A stretch of DNA of 64,000 nucleotides from Rugamonas sp045984285 (GTDB taxonomy: Bacteria; Pseudomonadota; Gammaproteobacteria; Burkholderiales; Burkholderiaceae_D): assembly GCF_045984285.3 (NCBI RefSeq), contig NZ_JBJQIK030000006.1:248001-312000 (forward strand), in the 5' to 3' direction. The notes below the pieces were generated by a model that was not told the origin of the DNA, made no database searches, and worked only from the letters and a program-made list of their open reading frames with translations. A program made the position numbers and the translations under genes. Shown here piece by piece: positions 1 through 8,766 of this stretch. How positions within the stretch are numbered: the first letter of the stretch is position 1; each line of letters starts with the position of its first letter.

Positions 1-487
1 TGGGCAGGTAGAAGGCGGGCTTGCCTGTTACTTCCAGCACAAAGGGCGCGTAGTCCGGCCCTTCGATCATCACCTGGTCGGCCTGCCGCAGCAGGCTGCG
101 GAACAGCCAGCGGTAGGCCGGCCCGAGCCGTTCGTAATGGCGCAACATGGCGCCGGCGCGGATATCGTAAATGGTCCGCAGGCCGCGCCGCTTCGCGCGG
201 CGCAGCAGCAGCCATTCGGCCGGCGCAAAATGCTTGTACAGGCCGGTGAGGTGGAATAGCTCGCCGGGGCTGCTGTCGATCTCGCGCAGCAGGCGCCGGT
301 AGCCGCGCGCATAGCCTTTCAGCTTGGCCAGCTTGCCGCCCGTCGGCGTCGGGTAATGCAGTGGATGGACGGTGTCGCCGCTGGCGCCGAGCGCATCGAT
401 GGTGCGCCGGTTGCAGGCTTCGTAGCCGCCGACCGCCGGTGCGCCGGGCTGGGGAATCGGACCGCAGAACTGGATACTCATCGTCAT
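1..487 (-). CDS. Glycosyltransferase, GT4-like, N-terminal part (runs off left edge)
   Basis: This frame is open from an ATG at 487 to the window edge, so about 162 N-terminal residues are visible and the C-terminal half is outside. The start reads MTMSIQFCGPIPQPG and is followed by GGYEACNRRTIDAL, a pattern typical of the N-terminal Rossmann domain of GT4 glycosyltransferases. HLTGLYKHF and TIYDIRAGA further on also suit this fold. The ATG overlaps the stop of the upstream adenylate-forming enzyme in an ATGA arrangement, so the two are translationally coupled. A second ATG at 481 is possible. The context is exopolysaccharide synthesis; donor and acceptor sugars cannot be read from this fragment. 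Confidence 0.75.
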   Translation of the reverse strand, partial: MTMSIQFCGPIPQPGAPAVGGYEACNRRTIDALGASGDTVHPLHYPTPTGGKLAKLKGYARGYRRLLREIDSSPGELFHLTGLYKHFAPAEWLLLRRAKRRGLRTIYDIRAGAMLRHYERLGPAYRWLFRSLLRQADQVMIEGPDYAPFVLEVTGKPAFYLP

Positions 488-1836
488 GGTCTCAGTGCTT
501 TCGCGCCATCCCATTCCTGGGCCACCCATTTGAACTTGCCGCTCTTTTGCAGCGGAATGTCTTCCACCAGTTCGATCTCGAGATCGATGTTCTGCGTCAC
601 ATAGGTGGCGAAGTTATGCCGCATATGTTGCGGGCTGCCGTTACTGTAACCCGGACCGGGCACCACGCGCACTACCCAGCGCCCCGGCCCGGTCTGGGCA
701 ACTTGAGACTTCTCAATGCTGTCCAGGCCCTTCAGTGCGAAGGTGATGATGGAGGCGCTGATGGGCGTGTTGTCGCGGTCGTAGAGCTGGTCCTCGACCT
801 TGCCCGAGGACAGCTCGATGCGCGGATAGTGGCGGCCGCAAGGGCAGGCGCCGGGCAGCCAGCGTGCACGGTCGGAAATGCGGTAGCGCAGCAGCGGCAT
901 CACATGGTTGTGCAGGGTGGTGCCCACGATATAGCCGAAATCCTCGGTGGGCTGGTTTTCTTCGTTGAGGATTTCAACCCAGGAGTATTCCGGATTCAGG
1001 TGGTAGTAGCCGTGTTCGCACTGTCCGGCAAAGGCGATGCGCTCGGCCATGCCGTAGAAATCGAACACCTTGCAGCCGAAGCTGCGCTCGATCTGTTCGC
1101 GCTGCGAAGGGAAGACCGGCTCGGAGCCCGTCACCACGGCCTGCAGGCGCAGCGGGTGGCCCAGCTGCTCGGCGGCGCGCGCCAGCTCATAGGACGAGGA
1201 AGGATAGGCGCGCAGCTGTCCGGCGCCCGCGGCGGCGATGCTGTCGAGAATGGTGGCCGCCGTATTCCGCGTGAGGTGGCGCGTGGAAACGAAGAGCTGG
1301 CGTCCAAAGCGGTCCCAGCTCCAGAACGGCGGTTCGCGGCGCGACAGGTCGGCCACCTGGTCGCCGCGCAGCACCGCCTGCGGCTTGCCGCGTGCGTGCC
1401 CGGCCCAATGCCAGAATTGCAGGTGGAAGGCTTCCTCCCAGATCACGGAGTCAATGCTGCGGAATACTTCAAGCGGCGAGCCCGAGGTCCCGCTGGTTTT
1501 GCCCAGCGGCCACCAGGGCTTGCGTTTGCCGCCATTCGGGTAAAGCGTGCTGCGCTGGCTTAGCAGGTCCGGCTTGCCGACCACCGGGCAGTGGGTGCGC
1601 AGCCAGGCACGCGGGTCGTCCGCCGCCGAGGGCGCAGGCAGGGCCGCATAGCGCGGCAGCAGGCGGCGCGCGCTGGCAATGCTGGCGTGCAGCAGGGCGG
1701 ACTGGCGCCGTTCCAGCTCCGCCAGCGGCAGCCGTTCACGTGCGATCAGCGCTTCGCTGCGCGCCAGCGCGACAGGATTGCGCCGCACCAGGTGGCGGAA
1801 CAGGTAGGACAGGTTGCGGGTCAGGGAAGAGCCCAT
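484..1836 (-). CDS. Phenylacetate-CoA ligase / CapK-like adenylate-forming enzyme
   Basis: The 450-residue protein has the signature of the PaaK/CapK branch of the ANL superfamily. The P-loop-like motif GKTSGTSGSPL lies at residues 112-122, the adenylate-binding DFYGMAER at about 259-266, and RYRISDRARW plus a CPCGRHYP segment follow, as in CapK-type proteins. The C-terminal QKSGKFKWV resembles the lid-domain end of the family. CapK-like members sit in many capsule and EPS clusters, where they probably activate an acyl or amino acid group for polymer modification; the substrate is unknown. The gene is divergent from the EPS operon across about 175 bp and is coupled to the downstream glycosyltransferase. 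There are no membrane segments. Confidence 0.85.
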   Translation of the reverse strand: MGSSLTRNLSYLFRHLVRRNPVALARSEALIARERLPLAELERRQSALLHASIASARRLLPRYAALPAPSAADDPRAWLRTHCPVVGKPDLLSQRSTLYPNGGKRKPWWPLGKTSGTSGSPLEVFRSIDSVIWEEAFHLQFWHWAGHARGKPQAVLRGDQVADLSRREPPFWSWDRFGRQLFVSTRHLTRNTAATILDSIAAAGAGQLRAYPSSSYELARAAEQLGHPLRLQAVVTGSEPVFPSQREQIERSFGCKVFDFYGMAERIAFAGQCEHGYYHLNPEYSWVEILNEENQPTEDFGYIVGTTLHNHVMPLLRYRISDRARWLPGACPCGRHYPRIELSSGKVEDQLYDRDNTPISASIITFALKGLDSIEKSQVAQTGPGRWVVRVVPGPGYSNGSPQHMRHNFATYVTQNIDLEIELVEDIPLQKSGKFKWVAQEWDGAKALRP

Positions 1837-2011
1837 TGTCGTTCGATGCCTTGGGCAAATGTTGACGGATATGTAATCGAATATAGCTGCATCGCAGCAA
1901 TCGCGTCAATCGTGCGCGCAATCGTGCAGGCCGCGCACGGTTTCATTGCGTGCTCGCATTTTTCTTTGGATCAGTTACCATCGGCCGTGTTGCATCTATG
2001 ATAATTGCACT

Positions 2012-4015
2012 ATGACTTCACTGGCATGGAAAGTTAATCGTCTCAAGCTGATGGGCGCTCCCGAAATTGCGTGGCGGGTACAGCAGCTCGTACAGAAAAA
2101 GGCGAGCAAGCTCGGGCTGGGGCTGGCCGCGACACCGGCCGAACCCTCGCTGTCGCGCTTCGGCGTGGCCTTCATCGGCGCCCCGGCGGAAGGCGTGGAC
2201 CGCGCAGCTTTGTGCGAGGCGGCCGATGCGGTGCTGGCCGGCCGCTGGAATGTGTTCGCCATGCGCGGCCTGCAGCTGGGCTTCCCGCCGCAATGGAACC
2301 GCGACCCCAAGACCGGCACCGTGGCGCCGATGAAGCTGGGCAAGGCCATCGATTACCGCAGCGAAGCGGTGGTAGGGGATATCAAATACCTGTGGGAGCC
2401 CAGCCGCCACCTGGAACTGGTGACGCTGGCGCTTGCCTGGCGCGCGACCGGCGGGCAGCGCTATGCCGACGGCGCGCGCATGCTGCTGGACTCCTGGTTC
2501 GATCAATGCCCTTATCCGCAAGGCGTGCACTGGACCAGTTCGCTTGAACTGGCGGTGCGCCTGTTGAACTGGGCCTTCGCCTGGAACCTGCTGGGCGGCA
2601 ATGACGGCCTGCTGTTCAAGGGCCACGGCGGCCAGCAGTTCCGCCGCCGCTGGCTGGACAATATCTACCAGCACTGCCACTTCATCCGCGGCTATTTTTC
2701 GCGCCATTCCTCCGCCAACAACCACCTGTTCGGCGAGTACATGGGGCTGTATGTGGCAAGCGTGCAGTGGCCCTGCTGGAATGAGAGCGCGCGCTGGCGC
2801 GAGCTGGCGCAGCGCGGCCTGGAAACGGAGGCGCTGAAGCAGAATACGGCGGACGGCGTCAACCGCGAGCAGGCGATCTACTACCAGCACGAGGTCATGG
2901 ACATGATGCTGCTGTGCCAGCACGTGGCCCGGGCCAACGGCAGCAGCTTCTCGCCGGCCTACCTGCAGCGCCTGGAACGCATGGCCGAGTTTGTTACCGC
3001 CCTGATGGACGCCGGCGGCAATGTGCCGATGACCGGCGATGCCGACGACGCGCAGATGGTGCGCCTTTCCTATGAGGCAGGATGGAGTCCCTACCGCTCG
3101 CTGCTGGCCAGCTGCGCGCTGCTGTTCAATCGCCCCGACTTCAAGCGCAAGGCCGGCAGCCTGGACGACAAGAACCGCTGGCTCTTTACGCACGAGGGCG
3201 CGGACCGGTGGGATGCGCTGCCGGAGAGCGGGCCGGAACAGCCGGTGATGGCCTTCCCGGAAGGCGGCTACTACCTGCTGGGCAAGGATTTCGGCACGGA
3301 CCGGGAAGTGCGCATCGTGGCCGACTGCGCGCCGCTCGGCTATCTGTCGATTGCCGCCCACGGCCACGCCGATGCGCTGTCCTTCACGCTGTCCGCCGGC
3401 GGCGAGGAACTGCTGATCGACCCCGGCACCTATGCCTACCATACGCAAAAAGTGTGGCGCGATTACTTTCGCAGCACGGCGGCGCATAACACCGTGCAGG
3501 TCGATGGCTGCGACCAGTCCGAGATCGGCGGCAACTTCATGTGGCTGCGCAAGGCGGACGCAAAACTGCTGCAGCACCTGCCGCAGGCCGCTATACAGGT
3601 CTTCGAAGGCGAGCACGACGGATACCGCCGCCTGGAAGATCCCGTGTTGCATCGCCGCAAAATCACCTTTGATTCCAATCGGAACGTGGTTGTTGTAAAA
3701 GATATATTAGAATCGTCCAAGGACCACGACATTGCCTTGCACTGGCATTTCGCCGAAGGCATCGCGGTCGAACGGGAGCCCGGAGGGGTGAGAGGAGCAG
3801 GGCGCCGCAGCCGCTTGCAGATGCGATGCGAGTTTGGCGATGGGCCTGAATTGCTGCGTTGCAGCGAGGCGCCGATAGGCGGCTGGATCTCACGCAAATT
3901 TGACGAAAAAACAACAATTACCACGGCTGTCTGGCGCGGCAGAATTCATGGGACAACCGAGATCGTGACGGAGTTCACGCTCTATCCGGTTGTGGACGCA
4001 AAGCACGAACATTGA
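2012..4015 (+). CDS. Heparinase II/III-family polysaccharide lyase
   Basis: The 667-residue protein has the two-domain layout of heparinase II/III-like lyases. An alpha/alpha-toroid comes first, with the motif SSANNHLFGEY near residues 233-243 and EQAIYYQHEVMDM after it. A C-terminal beta-sandwich follows, with AAHGHADALSF near 447-457, LLIDPGTYAYH and RSTAAHNTVQVDG. These His/Asn/Tyr motifs carry catalytic and metal-binding residues in characterised members, which cleave uronic-acid polysaccharides by beta-elimination. I chose the ATG at 2012 because MTSLAWKVNRLKLMG is the usual beginning of EPS-cluster members, although the frame stays open upstream. No signal peptide is evident. It heads the EPS operon, eleven bases before the algD-like start, so it probably trims or edits the polymer made by its neighbours. 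Confidence 0.85.
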   Translation: MTSLAWKVNRLKLMGAPEIAWRVQQLVQKKASKLGLGLAATPAEPSLSRFGVAFIGAPAEGVDRAALCEAADAVLAGRWNVFAMRGLQLGFPPQWNRDPKTGTVAPMKLGKAIDYRSEAVVGDIKYLWEPSRHLELVTLALAWRATGGQRYADGARMLLDSWFDQCPYPQGVHWTSSLELAVRLLNWAFAWNLLGGNDGLLFKGHGGQQFRRRWLDNIYQHCHFIRGYFSRHSSANNHLFGEYMGLYVASVQWPCWNESARWRELAQRGLETEALKQNTADGVNREQAIYYQHEVMDMMLLCQHVARANGSSFSPAYLQRLERMAEFVTALMDAGGNVPMTGDADDAQMVRLSYEAGWSPYRSLLASCALLFNRPDFKRKAGSLDDKNRWLFTHEGADRWDALPESGPEQPVMAFPEGGYYLLGKDFGTDREVRIVADCAPLGYLSIAAHGHADALSFTLSAGGEELLIDPGTYAYHTQKVWRDYFRSTAAHNTVQVDGCDQSEIGGNFMWLRKADAKLLQHLPQAAIQVFEGEHDGYRRLEDPVLHRRKITFDSNRNVVVVKDILESSKDHDIALHWHFAEGIAVEREPGGVRGAGRRSRLQMRCEFGDGPELLRCSEAPIGGWISRKFDEKTTITTAVWRGRIHGTTEIVTEFTLYPVVDAKHEH

Positions 4016-4026
4016 GGAGCAGGATC

Positions 4027-5337
4027 TTGAAAATCAGTATTTTTGGTCTGGGATATGTGGGCGCCGTGTCGGCAGGCTGCCTGGCCACGGATGGCCACAG
4101 CGTGATCGGTGTCGATCCCAACCGCACCAAGGTGGACCTGATCAACGAAGGCCATACCCCGATCATCGAAAAAGATATCGGCACCATGATTGCCGCCACC
4201 GTCAAGGACGGCCTGCTGCGCGCCACCACCGATGTGCGCGATGCGGTGCTGAATACCGATATGTCGCTGATCTGCGTGGGCACCCCGTCCCAGCTGAACG
4301 GCAACCTGGACCTCAGCCATGTGCGCAAGGTGTGCCAGCAGATCGGCGCCGCCATCAAGGAGAAGGACAGCTTCCACGTGGTGGTGGCGCGCAGCACCAT
4401 GCTGCCGGGCTCGATGCGCGCGGTGGTGATCCCGACCTTGGAAGAAGCCTCCGGCAAGAAAGCCGGCGTGGACTTCGGCGTCTGCAACAACCCCGAATTC
4501 CTGCGCGAAGGCACCGCCGTCTACGACTATTACCATCCGCCCAAGACCGTGATCGGCGAGACCGACGAGAAGGCCGGCGAGATGCTGCTGGAGCTGTACA
4601 AGAAGATGGATGCGCCGCTGGTGCGCACCGACGTGGAAACGGCCGAGATGGTCAAGTACACCGACAATACCTGGCACGCCGTGAAGGTCGCCTTTGCGAA
4701 CGAGATCGGCAATATCTGCAAGGCGGTCGGCATCGACGGCCACAAGGTGATGGAGATCTTCTGCCAGGACACCAAGCTGAACCTGTCGCCCTACTATATG
4801 AAGCCCGGCTTCGCCTTCGGCGGCTCCTGCCTGCCGAAAGACGTGCGCGCGCTGACCTACAAGGCGCGCACGCTGGACCTCGACCTGCCGCTGCTGAATT
4901 CCATCCTGCCGTCCAACCAGAAGCAGGTGGACAAGGGCCTGAAGATGATCATGGACAAGGGCGCGAAGAAGGTCGGCATTCTCGGCTTCTCCTTCAAGGC
5001 CGGCACCGACGACCTGCGCGAATCGCCGCTGGTGGACGTGATCGAGCACCTTCTGGGCAAGGGCTATGAGCTCAAGCTGTACGACAAGAACGTGAACCTC
5101 GCCGCGCTGACCGGCGCCAACCAGGACTACATCCTGAACCACATTCCGCACATCTCGAAACTGATGGTGAATTCGATGGAGGAAGTGCTGTCCTTCGCCG
5201 ACACCGTGGTGATCGGCAATGGCGCCGCCGAATTCAAGGCCGTGCCGGAGCTGCTTAAGGAAGGCCAGACGGTGGTCGACCTGGTGCGCATCAGCAAAGA
5301 GCAGAGCGGGGGCCAATATGACGGCATCTGCTGGTAA
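4027..5337 (+). CDS. algD: GDP-mannose 6-dehydrogenase (AlgD type)
   Basis: This enzyme oxidises GDP-mannose to GDP-mannuronate with two NAD+. From the TTG at 4027 it is 436 residues long, the length of Pseudomonas AlgD. It starts MKISIFGLGYVGAVSAGC (NAD-binding GxGYVG), has NPEFLREGTA, and places the catalytic cysteine of GGSCLPKD at residue 268, the AlgD position. It ends in DGICW, close to the AlgD ending. These points favour AlgD over UDP-glucose dehydrogenase. The TTG start is preferred because GAGGAG at 4014-4019 lies seven bases upstream; an in-frame TTG at 4012 has no such site. Its 3' end overlaps the next gene by 20 bases. The bifunctional ManC downstream supplies its substrate. Confidence 0.9.
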   Translation: MKISIFGLGYVGAVSAGCLATDGHSVIGVDPNRTKVDLINEGHTPIIEKDIGTMIAATVKDGLLRATTDVRDAVLNTDMSLICVGTPSQLNGNLDLSHVRKVCQQIGAAIKEKDSFHVVVARSTMLPGSMRAVVIPTLEEASGKKAGVDFGVCNNPEFLREGTAVYDYYHPPKTVIGETDEKAGEMLLELYKKMDAPLVRTDVETAEMVKYTDNTWHAVKVAFANEIGNICKAVGIDGHKVMEIFCQDTKLNLSPYYMKPGFAFGGSCLPKDVRALTYKARTLDLDLPLLNSILPSNQKQVDKGLKMIMDKGAKKVGILGFSFKAGTDDLRESPLVDVIEHLLGKGYELKLYDKNVNLAALTGANQDYILNHIPHISKLMVNSMEEVLSFADTVVIGNGAAEFKAVPELLKEGQTVVDLVRISKEQSGGQYDGICW

Positions 5338-6562
5338 GAAGCGCCGCGTCCTGATCCTGGTCGAGAACCTGCCTTCGCCTTTCGACCGGCGCGTGTGGCA
5401 GGAAGCCACCACGCTGCATGCGAACGGCTACGAGGTCTCGATCATCTGCCCGACCGGCAAGGGCTACGAGAGCCGCTACGAGGAAATCGAGGGCATCCAT
5501 ATCTACCGCTACAAGCTGCCGCTGGAAGCGGAGGGCGCGAAAGGCTATGCCATCGAGTATTCCCTGGCCCTGTTCCACACCTTCCGCCTGGCATGGAAGG
5601 TGCTGTTCCAGCGCGGCTTCGACATCATCCATGCCTGCAATCCGCCCGACCTGCTGTTCCTGATCGGCGGCTTCTTCAAGCTCACCATGGGCAAGAAGTT
5701 CCTGTTCGACCACCACGACATCAACCCGGAGCTGTACGAGGCCAAGTTCGGCCGGCGCGACTTCTTCTACAAGCTGATGGTGCTGTTCGAGCGCTGGTCC
5801 TTCAATACCTCGGACGTGTCGATCGCCACCAACGAGTCGTATAAAAAGATCGCCATCGAGCGCGGCGGCATGGACCCGGACAAGGTCTATGTGGTGCGCT
5901 CCGGTCCCAAGCTGGACCGCCTGAAAGTGCTGCCACCGGTGGCAGCGCTGAAGAAAGGCCGCCGCTTCCTGGTCGGCTATGTGGGCGTGATGGGCGCGCA
6001 GGAAGGCATCGACCTGCTGCTGGAATCGGCGCGCTACCTGATCCAGGACCTGGGCCGTACCGACGTTCAGTTCGGTCTGGTGGGCGGCGGCACCTCGCTC
6101 GACCAGATGAAGCAGCTGGCCGAAAAGATGGGCATCGCCGACTACGTGACCTTCACCGGCCGCGTGCCCGACCAGCAGCTGCTGGAAATGCTGAATACGG
6201 CCGATGTCTGCGTCAATCCGGACGTGGCCAACGATATGAACGACAAGTCGACCATGAACAAGATCATGGAGTACATGGCGCTGGGCAAACCCATCGTGCA
6301 GTTCGACCTGGTGGAAGGCAAATATTCGGCGCAGCAGGCCTCGCTGTATGCCGCCAAGAACGACCCGGTCGACATGGCGAAAAAGATTGTCGAACTGCTG
6401 GACGACCCCGAACGCCGCGCGCGCATGGGGGAATACGGCCGCAACCGCGTGATTAACGAACTCGAATGGGAGTACGAGGCGCCGAAGCTGCTTGCTGCAT
6501 ATGAAAGGCTGTATTCGGCCAATGCGCCGCTGCCGAACGTATTCCAGAAAAAGGAAAGCTGA
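5318..6562 (+). CDS. GT4 family glycosyltransferase
   Basis: The 414-residue protein begins MTASAGKKRRVLILVENLPS and continues with PFDRRVWQEATTL, the standard N-terminal pattern of WbuB-like GT4 enzymes. The C-terminal donor-binding half shows LVGYVGVMGAQEGIDLLLE, VTFTGRVPDQQLLEML and MEYMALGKPIVQFDLVEGK, where an EX7E-type motif lies. The ATG at 5318 lies inside the end of algD. The frame is open further upstream, but those residues look like algD read out of frame. It probably transfers a sugar during EPS repeat-unit assembly on the cytoplasmic face; the linkage cannot be predicted. The stop overlaps the galE start by one base (TGATG). Confidence 0.88.
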   Translation: MTASAGKKRRVLILVENLPSPFDRRVWQEATTLHANGYEVSIICPTGKGYESRYEEIEGIHIYRYKLPLEAEGAKGYAIEYSLALFHTFRLAWKVLFQRGFDIIHACNPPDLLFLIGGFFKLTMGKKFLFDHHDINPELYEAKFGRRDFFYKLMVLFERWSFNTSDVSIATNESYKKIAIERGGMDPDKVYVVRSGPKLDRLKVLPPVAALKKGRRFLVGYVGVMGAQEGIDLLLESARYLIQDLGRTDVQFGLVGGGTSLDQMKQLAEKMGIADYVTFTGRVPDQQLLEMLNTADVCVNPDVANDMNDKSTMNKIMEYMALGKPIVQFDLVEGKYSAQQASLYAAKNDPVDMAKKIVELLDDPERRARMGEYGRNRVINELEWEYEAPKLLAAYERLYSANAPLPNVFQKKES

Positions 6563-7560
6563 TGAAAATTCTGGTGACAGGCGGCATGGGCTATATCGGT
6601 TCCCATACCGTCGTGGAACTGATGCAGGCCGGGCATGAGGTGGTGGTGGTCGACAACCTGTCGAACGCCGACCCCACGGTGCGCGAGCGTGTGGCAAGGA
6701 TTGCGGGCAAGGACTTTGAATTCCATAACGCCGACATCCGCGACCGCGCGGCGCTGGACGCCGTGTTCGCGGCCGGCAAGGTGGATGCCGTCATCCATTT
6801 CGCGGGCCTGAAAGCGGTGGGCGAATCCGTGGCGCAGCCGCTGCGCTACTACGACAACAACGTGAGCGGCAGTGTGGCCCTGTGCGAATCGATGGCGAAG
6901 CACGGCGTGAAAACGCTGGTGTTCAGCTCCTCGGCCACCGTGTATGGCGATCCGGCCACCGTGCCGATCACGGAAGACTTTCCGCTGTCGGCCACCAATC
7001 CCTACGGCCGCAGCAAGCTGATGATCGAAGAGATCCTGCGCGACCTGCACACATCCGATGGCGAGTGGCGCATTGCGCTGCTGCGCTACTTCAACCCGGT
7101 CGGCGCGCATGAGAGCGGCCTGATCGGCGAAGCCCCGAACGGCATTCCGAACAACCTGCTGCCCTATGTGGCTCAGGTGGCGGAAGGGCGGCGCGATGCG
7201 CTGTCCGTGTTCGGCGGCGACTACCCCACGCCCGATGGCACCGGCGTGCGCGACTATATCCACGTGGTTGACCTGGCAGTCGGCCACCTCAAGGCGCTGG
7301 ACAAGCTGGCCGGCGGGCCGGGCATCCACACCTGGAACCTGGGTACGGGCCATGGCTACAGCGTGCTCGACATGGTGCGCGCTTTCGAAGCGGCCAGCGG
7401 CAAACCCGTGCCTTACAAGATTGTGGACCGGCGGCCGGGCGATATCGCCTCCTGCTATGCGGACACGGCGCGCGCCGAGCGCGAGCTGGGCTGGAAGGCC
7501 CGCTACGACATCGCCCGCATGTGCACCGACGCCTGGCGCTGGCAGTCCTCACCCAAATAA
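6562..7560 (+). CDS. galE: UDP-glucose 4-epimerase
   Basis: GalE interconverts UDP-glucose and UDP-galactose using tightly bound NAD+. The 332-residue protein has the full extended-SDR signature. The cofactor motif VTGGMGYIGSHT is at the N-terminus, HFAGLKAVGESV follows, the catalytic Ser/Thr lies in FSSSATVYG near 123-131, and the YxxxK pair lies in NPYGRSK near 146-152. PVGAHESGLIGEAPNGIPNN is the substrate-binding loop typical of bacterial GalE. The start overlaps the glycosyltransferase stop by one base. In this operon it probably provides UDP-galactose, or another C4 epimer, for the EPS repeat unit. Confidence 0.95.
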   Translation: MKILVTGGMGYIGSHTVVELMQAGHEVVVVDNLSNADPTVRERVARIAGKDFEFHNADIRDRAALDAVFAAGKVDAVIHFAGLKAVGESVAQPLRYYDNNVSGSVALCESMAKHGVKTLVFSSSATVYGDPATVPITEDFPLSATNPYGRSKLMIEEILRDLHTSDGEWRIALLRYFNPVGAHESGLIGEAPNGIPNNLLPYVAQVAEGRRDALSVFGGDYPTPDGTGVRDYIHVVDLAVGHLKALDKLAGGPGIHTWNLGTGHGYSVLDMVRAFEAASGKPVPYKIVDRRPGDIASCYADTARAERELGWKARYDIARMCTDAWRWQSSPK

Positions 7561-7587
7561 CGCAATACTTATTTAAGGGGTTTACCG

Positions 7588-8766
7588 ATGAAAGCAATGA
7601 TTCTTGCGGCCGGCAAAGGCACGCGTGTGCGCCCTTTGACCTATGAACTGCCGAAGCCGATGATTCCCATCCTCGGCAAGCCGGTGATGGCCTACCTGGT
7701 CGAACACCTGGCGCGCTATGGCGTGACCGAAATCATGGTCAACGTCAGCTACCTGCACGAGAAGATTGAAGAGTACTTCGGCGAAGGCCACCAGTTCGGC
7801 GTGCAGATCGGTTACTCCTTCGAAGGCTATACCAATGACGAGGGCGAAGTGGTGCCCGAACCCATCGGTTCGGCCGGCGGCATCAAGAAGATCCAGGAAT
7901 TCGGCGGCTTCTTCGACGAGACCACCATCGTGCTGTGCGGCGATGCGCTGATCGACCTCGACCTGAAATCGGCCCTGTTCGAGCACCGCCGCAAGGGGGC
8001 GCTGGCCACCGTCATCACGCGTGAAGTGCCGTGGGATAAGGTCAGCAGCTATGGCGTGGTGGTGAGCGACGAGAACGGCCGCGTTACCGCCTTCCAGGAA
8101 AAACCGAAGCAGGAAGAGGCGCGTTCGAACTGCGCCAGTACCGGCATCTATATCTTCGAGCCGGAAGTGATCGACCTGATTCCATCGGGCCGTCCCTTCG
8201 ATATCGGCTCAGAGCTGTTCCCCCTGCTGGCCGAGCGCGGCCTGCCTTTCTACAACCAGACCCGCAAATTCGACTGGATCGATATCGGCAGCGTGAAGGA
8301 CTACTGGGAAGTGCTGCAGGCCGTGCTGCTGGGCGACGTGGCGAACATGAAGGTGCCGGGCGTACAGGTAGAGGAGGGCGTGTGGGTCGGCCTGAACACC
8401 AGCATCGACTGGAGCGAGGGCACGAAGATCGAGGGGCCGGTGTATATCGGTTCCGGTGCGCGCATCGACGCCGGCGCCCATATCGTGGGCCCGACCTGGA
8501 TCGGCCACGGCAGCCATATTTGCTCTGGAGCAAAGGTGGTGCGCAGCGTGTTGTTCGAATATACTCGGGTGTTACCGGATGTTACGCTAGAGGAATTAAT
8601 CGTCCTGAAAGAGTATAGTGTCGACCGTTCCGGCGAAATGAAGCACGTCTCGCAGTACGAATCGGACGAGTGGGCGAATGCCCGCGACCGCCGCGCGCAG
8701 CGGCGCCGTTTTGAGGGCGGCGAAGGCATGCCCGAAATTCCGCAACTACAACAGAAAAAAGCATGA
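7588..8766 (+). CDS. NDP-sugar pyrophosphorylase with C-terminal left-handed beta-helix
   Basis: The 392-residue protein begins MKAMILAAGKGTRVRPLT followed by PKPM, the nucleotide-binding signature of sugar-phosphate nucleotidyltransferases. GSAGGI and VLCGDALIDLDL are the sugar and metal sites. After about residue 255 come hexapeptide-like repeats (GVWVGLNTSID, IEGPVYIGSGARID, IVGPTWIGHGSHI), forming a short left-handed beta-helix as in mannose-1-phosphate guanylyltransferases of the GDP-mannose pyrophosphorylase type. The sugar and nucleotide are not certain: it could be a second GDP-mannose enzyme or a glucose-1-phosphate transferase. A good AAGGGG ribosome site precedes the ATG. The C-terminus ends in a charged tail, and the stop overlaps the manC ATG (ATGA). 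Confidence 0.85.
   Translation: MKAMILAAGKGTRVRPLTYELPKPMIPILGKPVMAYLVEHLARYGVTEIMVNVSYLHEKIEEYFGEGHQFGVQIGYSFEGYTNDEGEVVPEPIGSAGGIKKIQEFGGFFDETTIVLCGDALIDLDLKSALFEHRRKGALATVITREVPWDKVSSYGVVVSDENGRVTAFQEKPKQEEARSNCASTGIYIFEPEVIDLIPSGRPFDIGSELFPLLAERGLPFYNQTRKFDWIDIGSVKDYWEVLQAVLLGDVANMKVPGVQVEEGVWVGLNTSIDWSEGTKIEGPVYIGSGARIDAGAHIVGPTWIGHGSHICSGAKVVRSVLFEYTRVLPDVTLEELIVLKEYSVDRSGEMKHVSQYESDEWANARDRRAQRRRFEGGEGMPEIPQLQQKKA

Noticed and set aside
2018..3652. Long open frame antisense to the heparinase-like gene
   Set aside because: GC-rich third positions keep the opposite strand open. The translation is His/Arg/Ala-rich low-complexity sequence with no recognisable domain.
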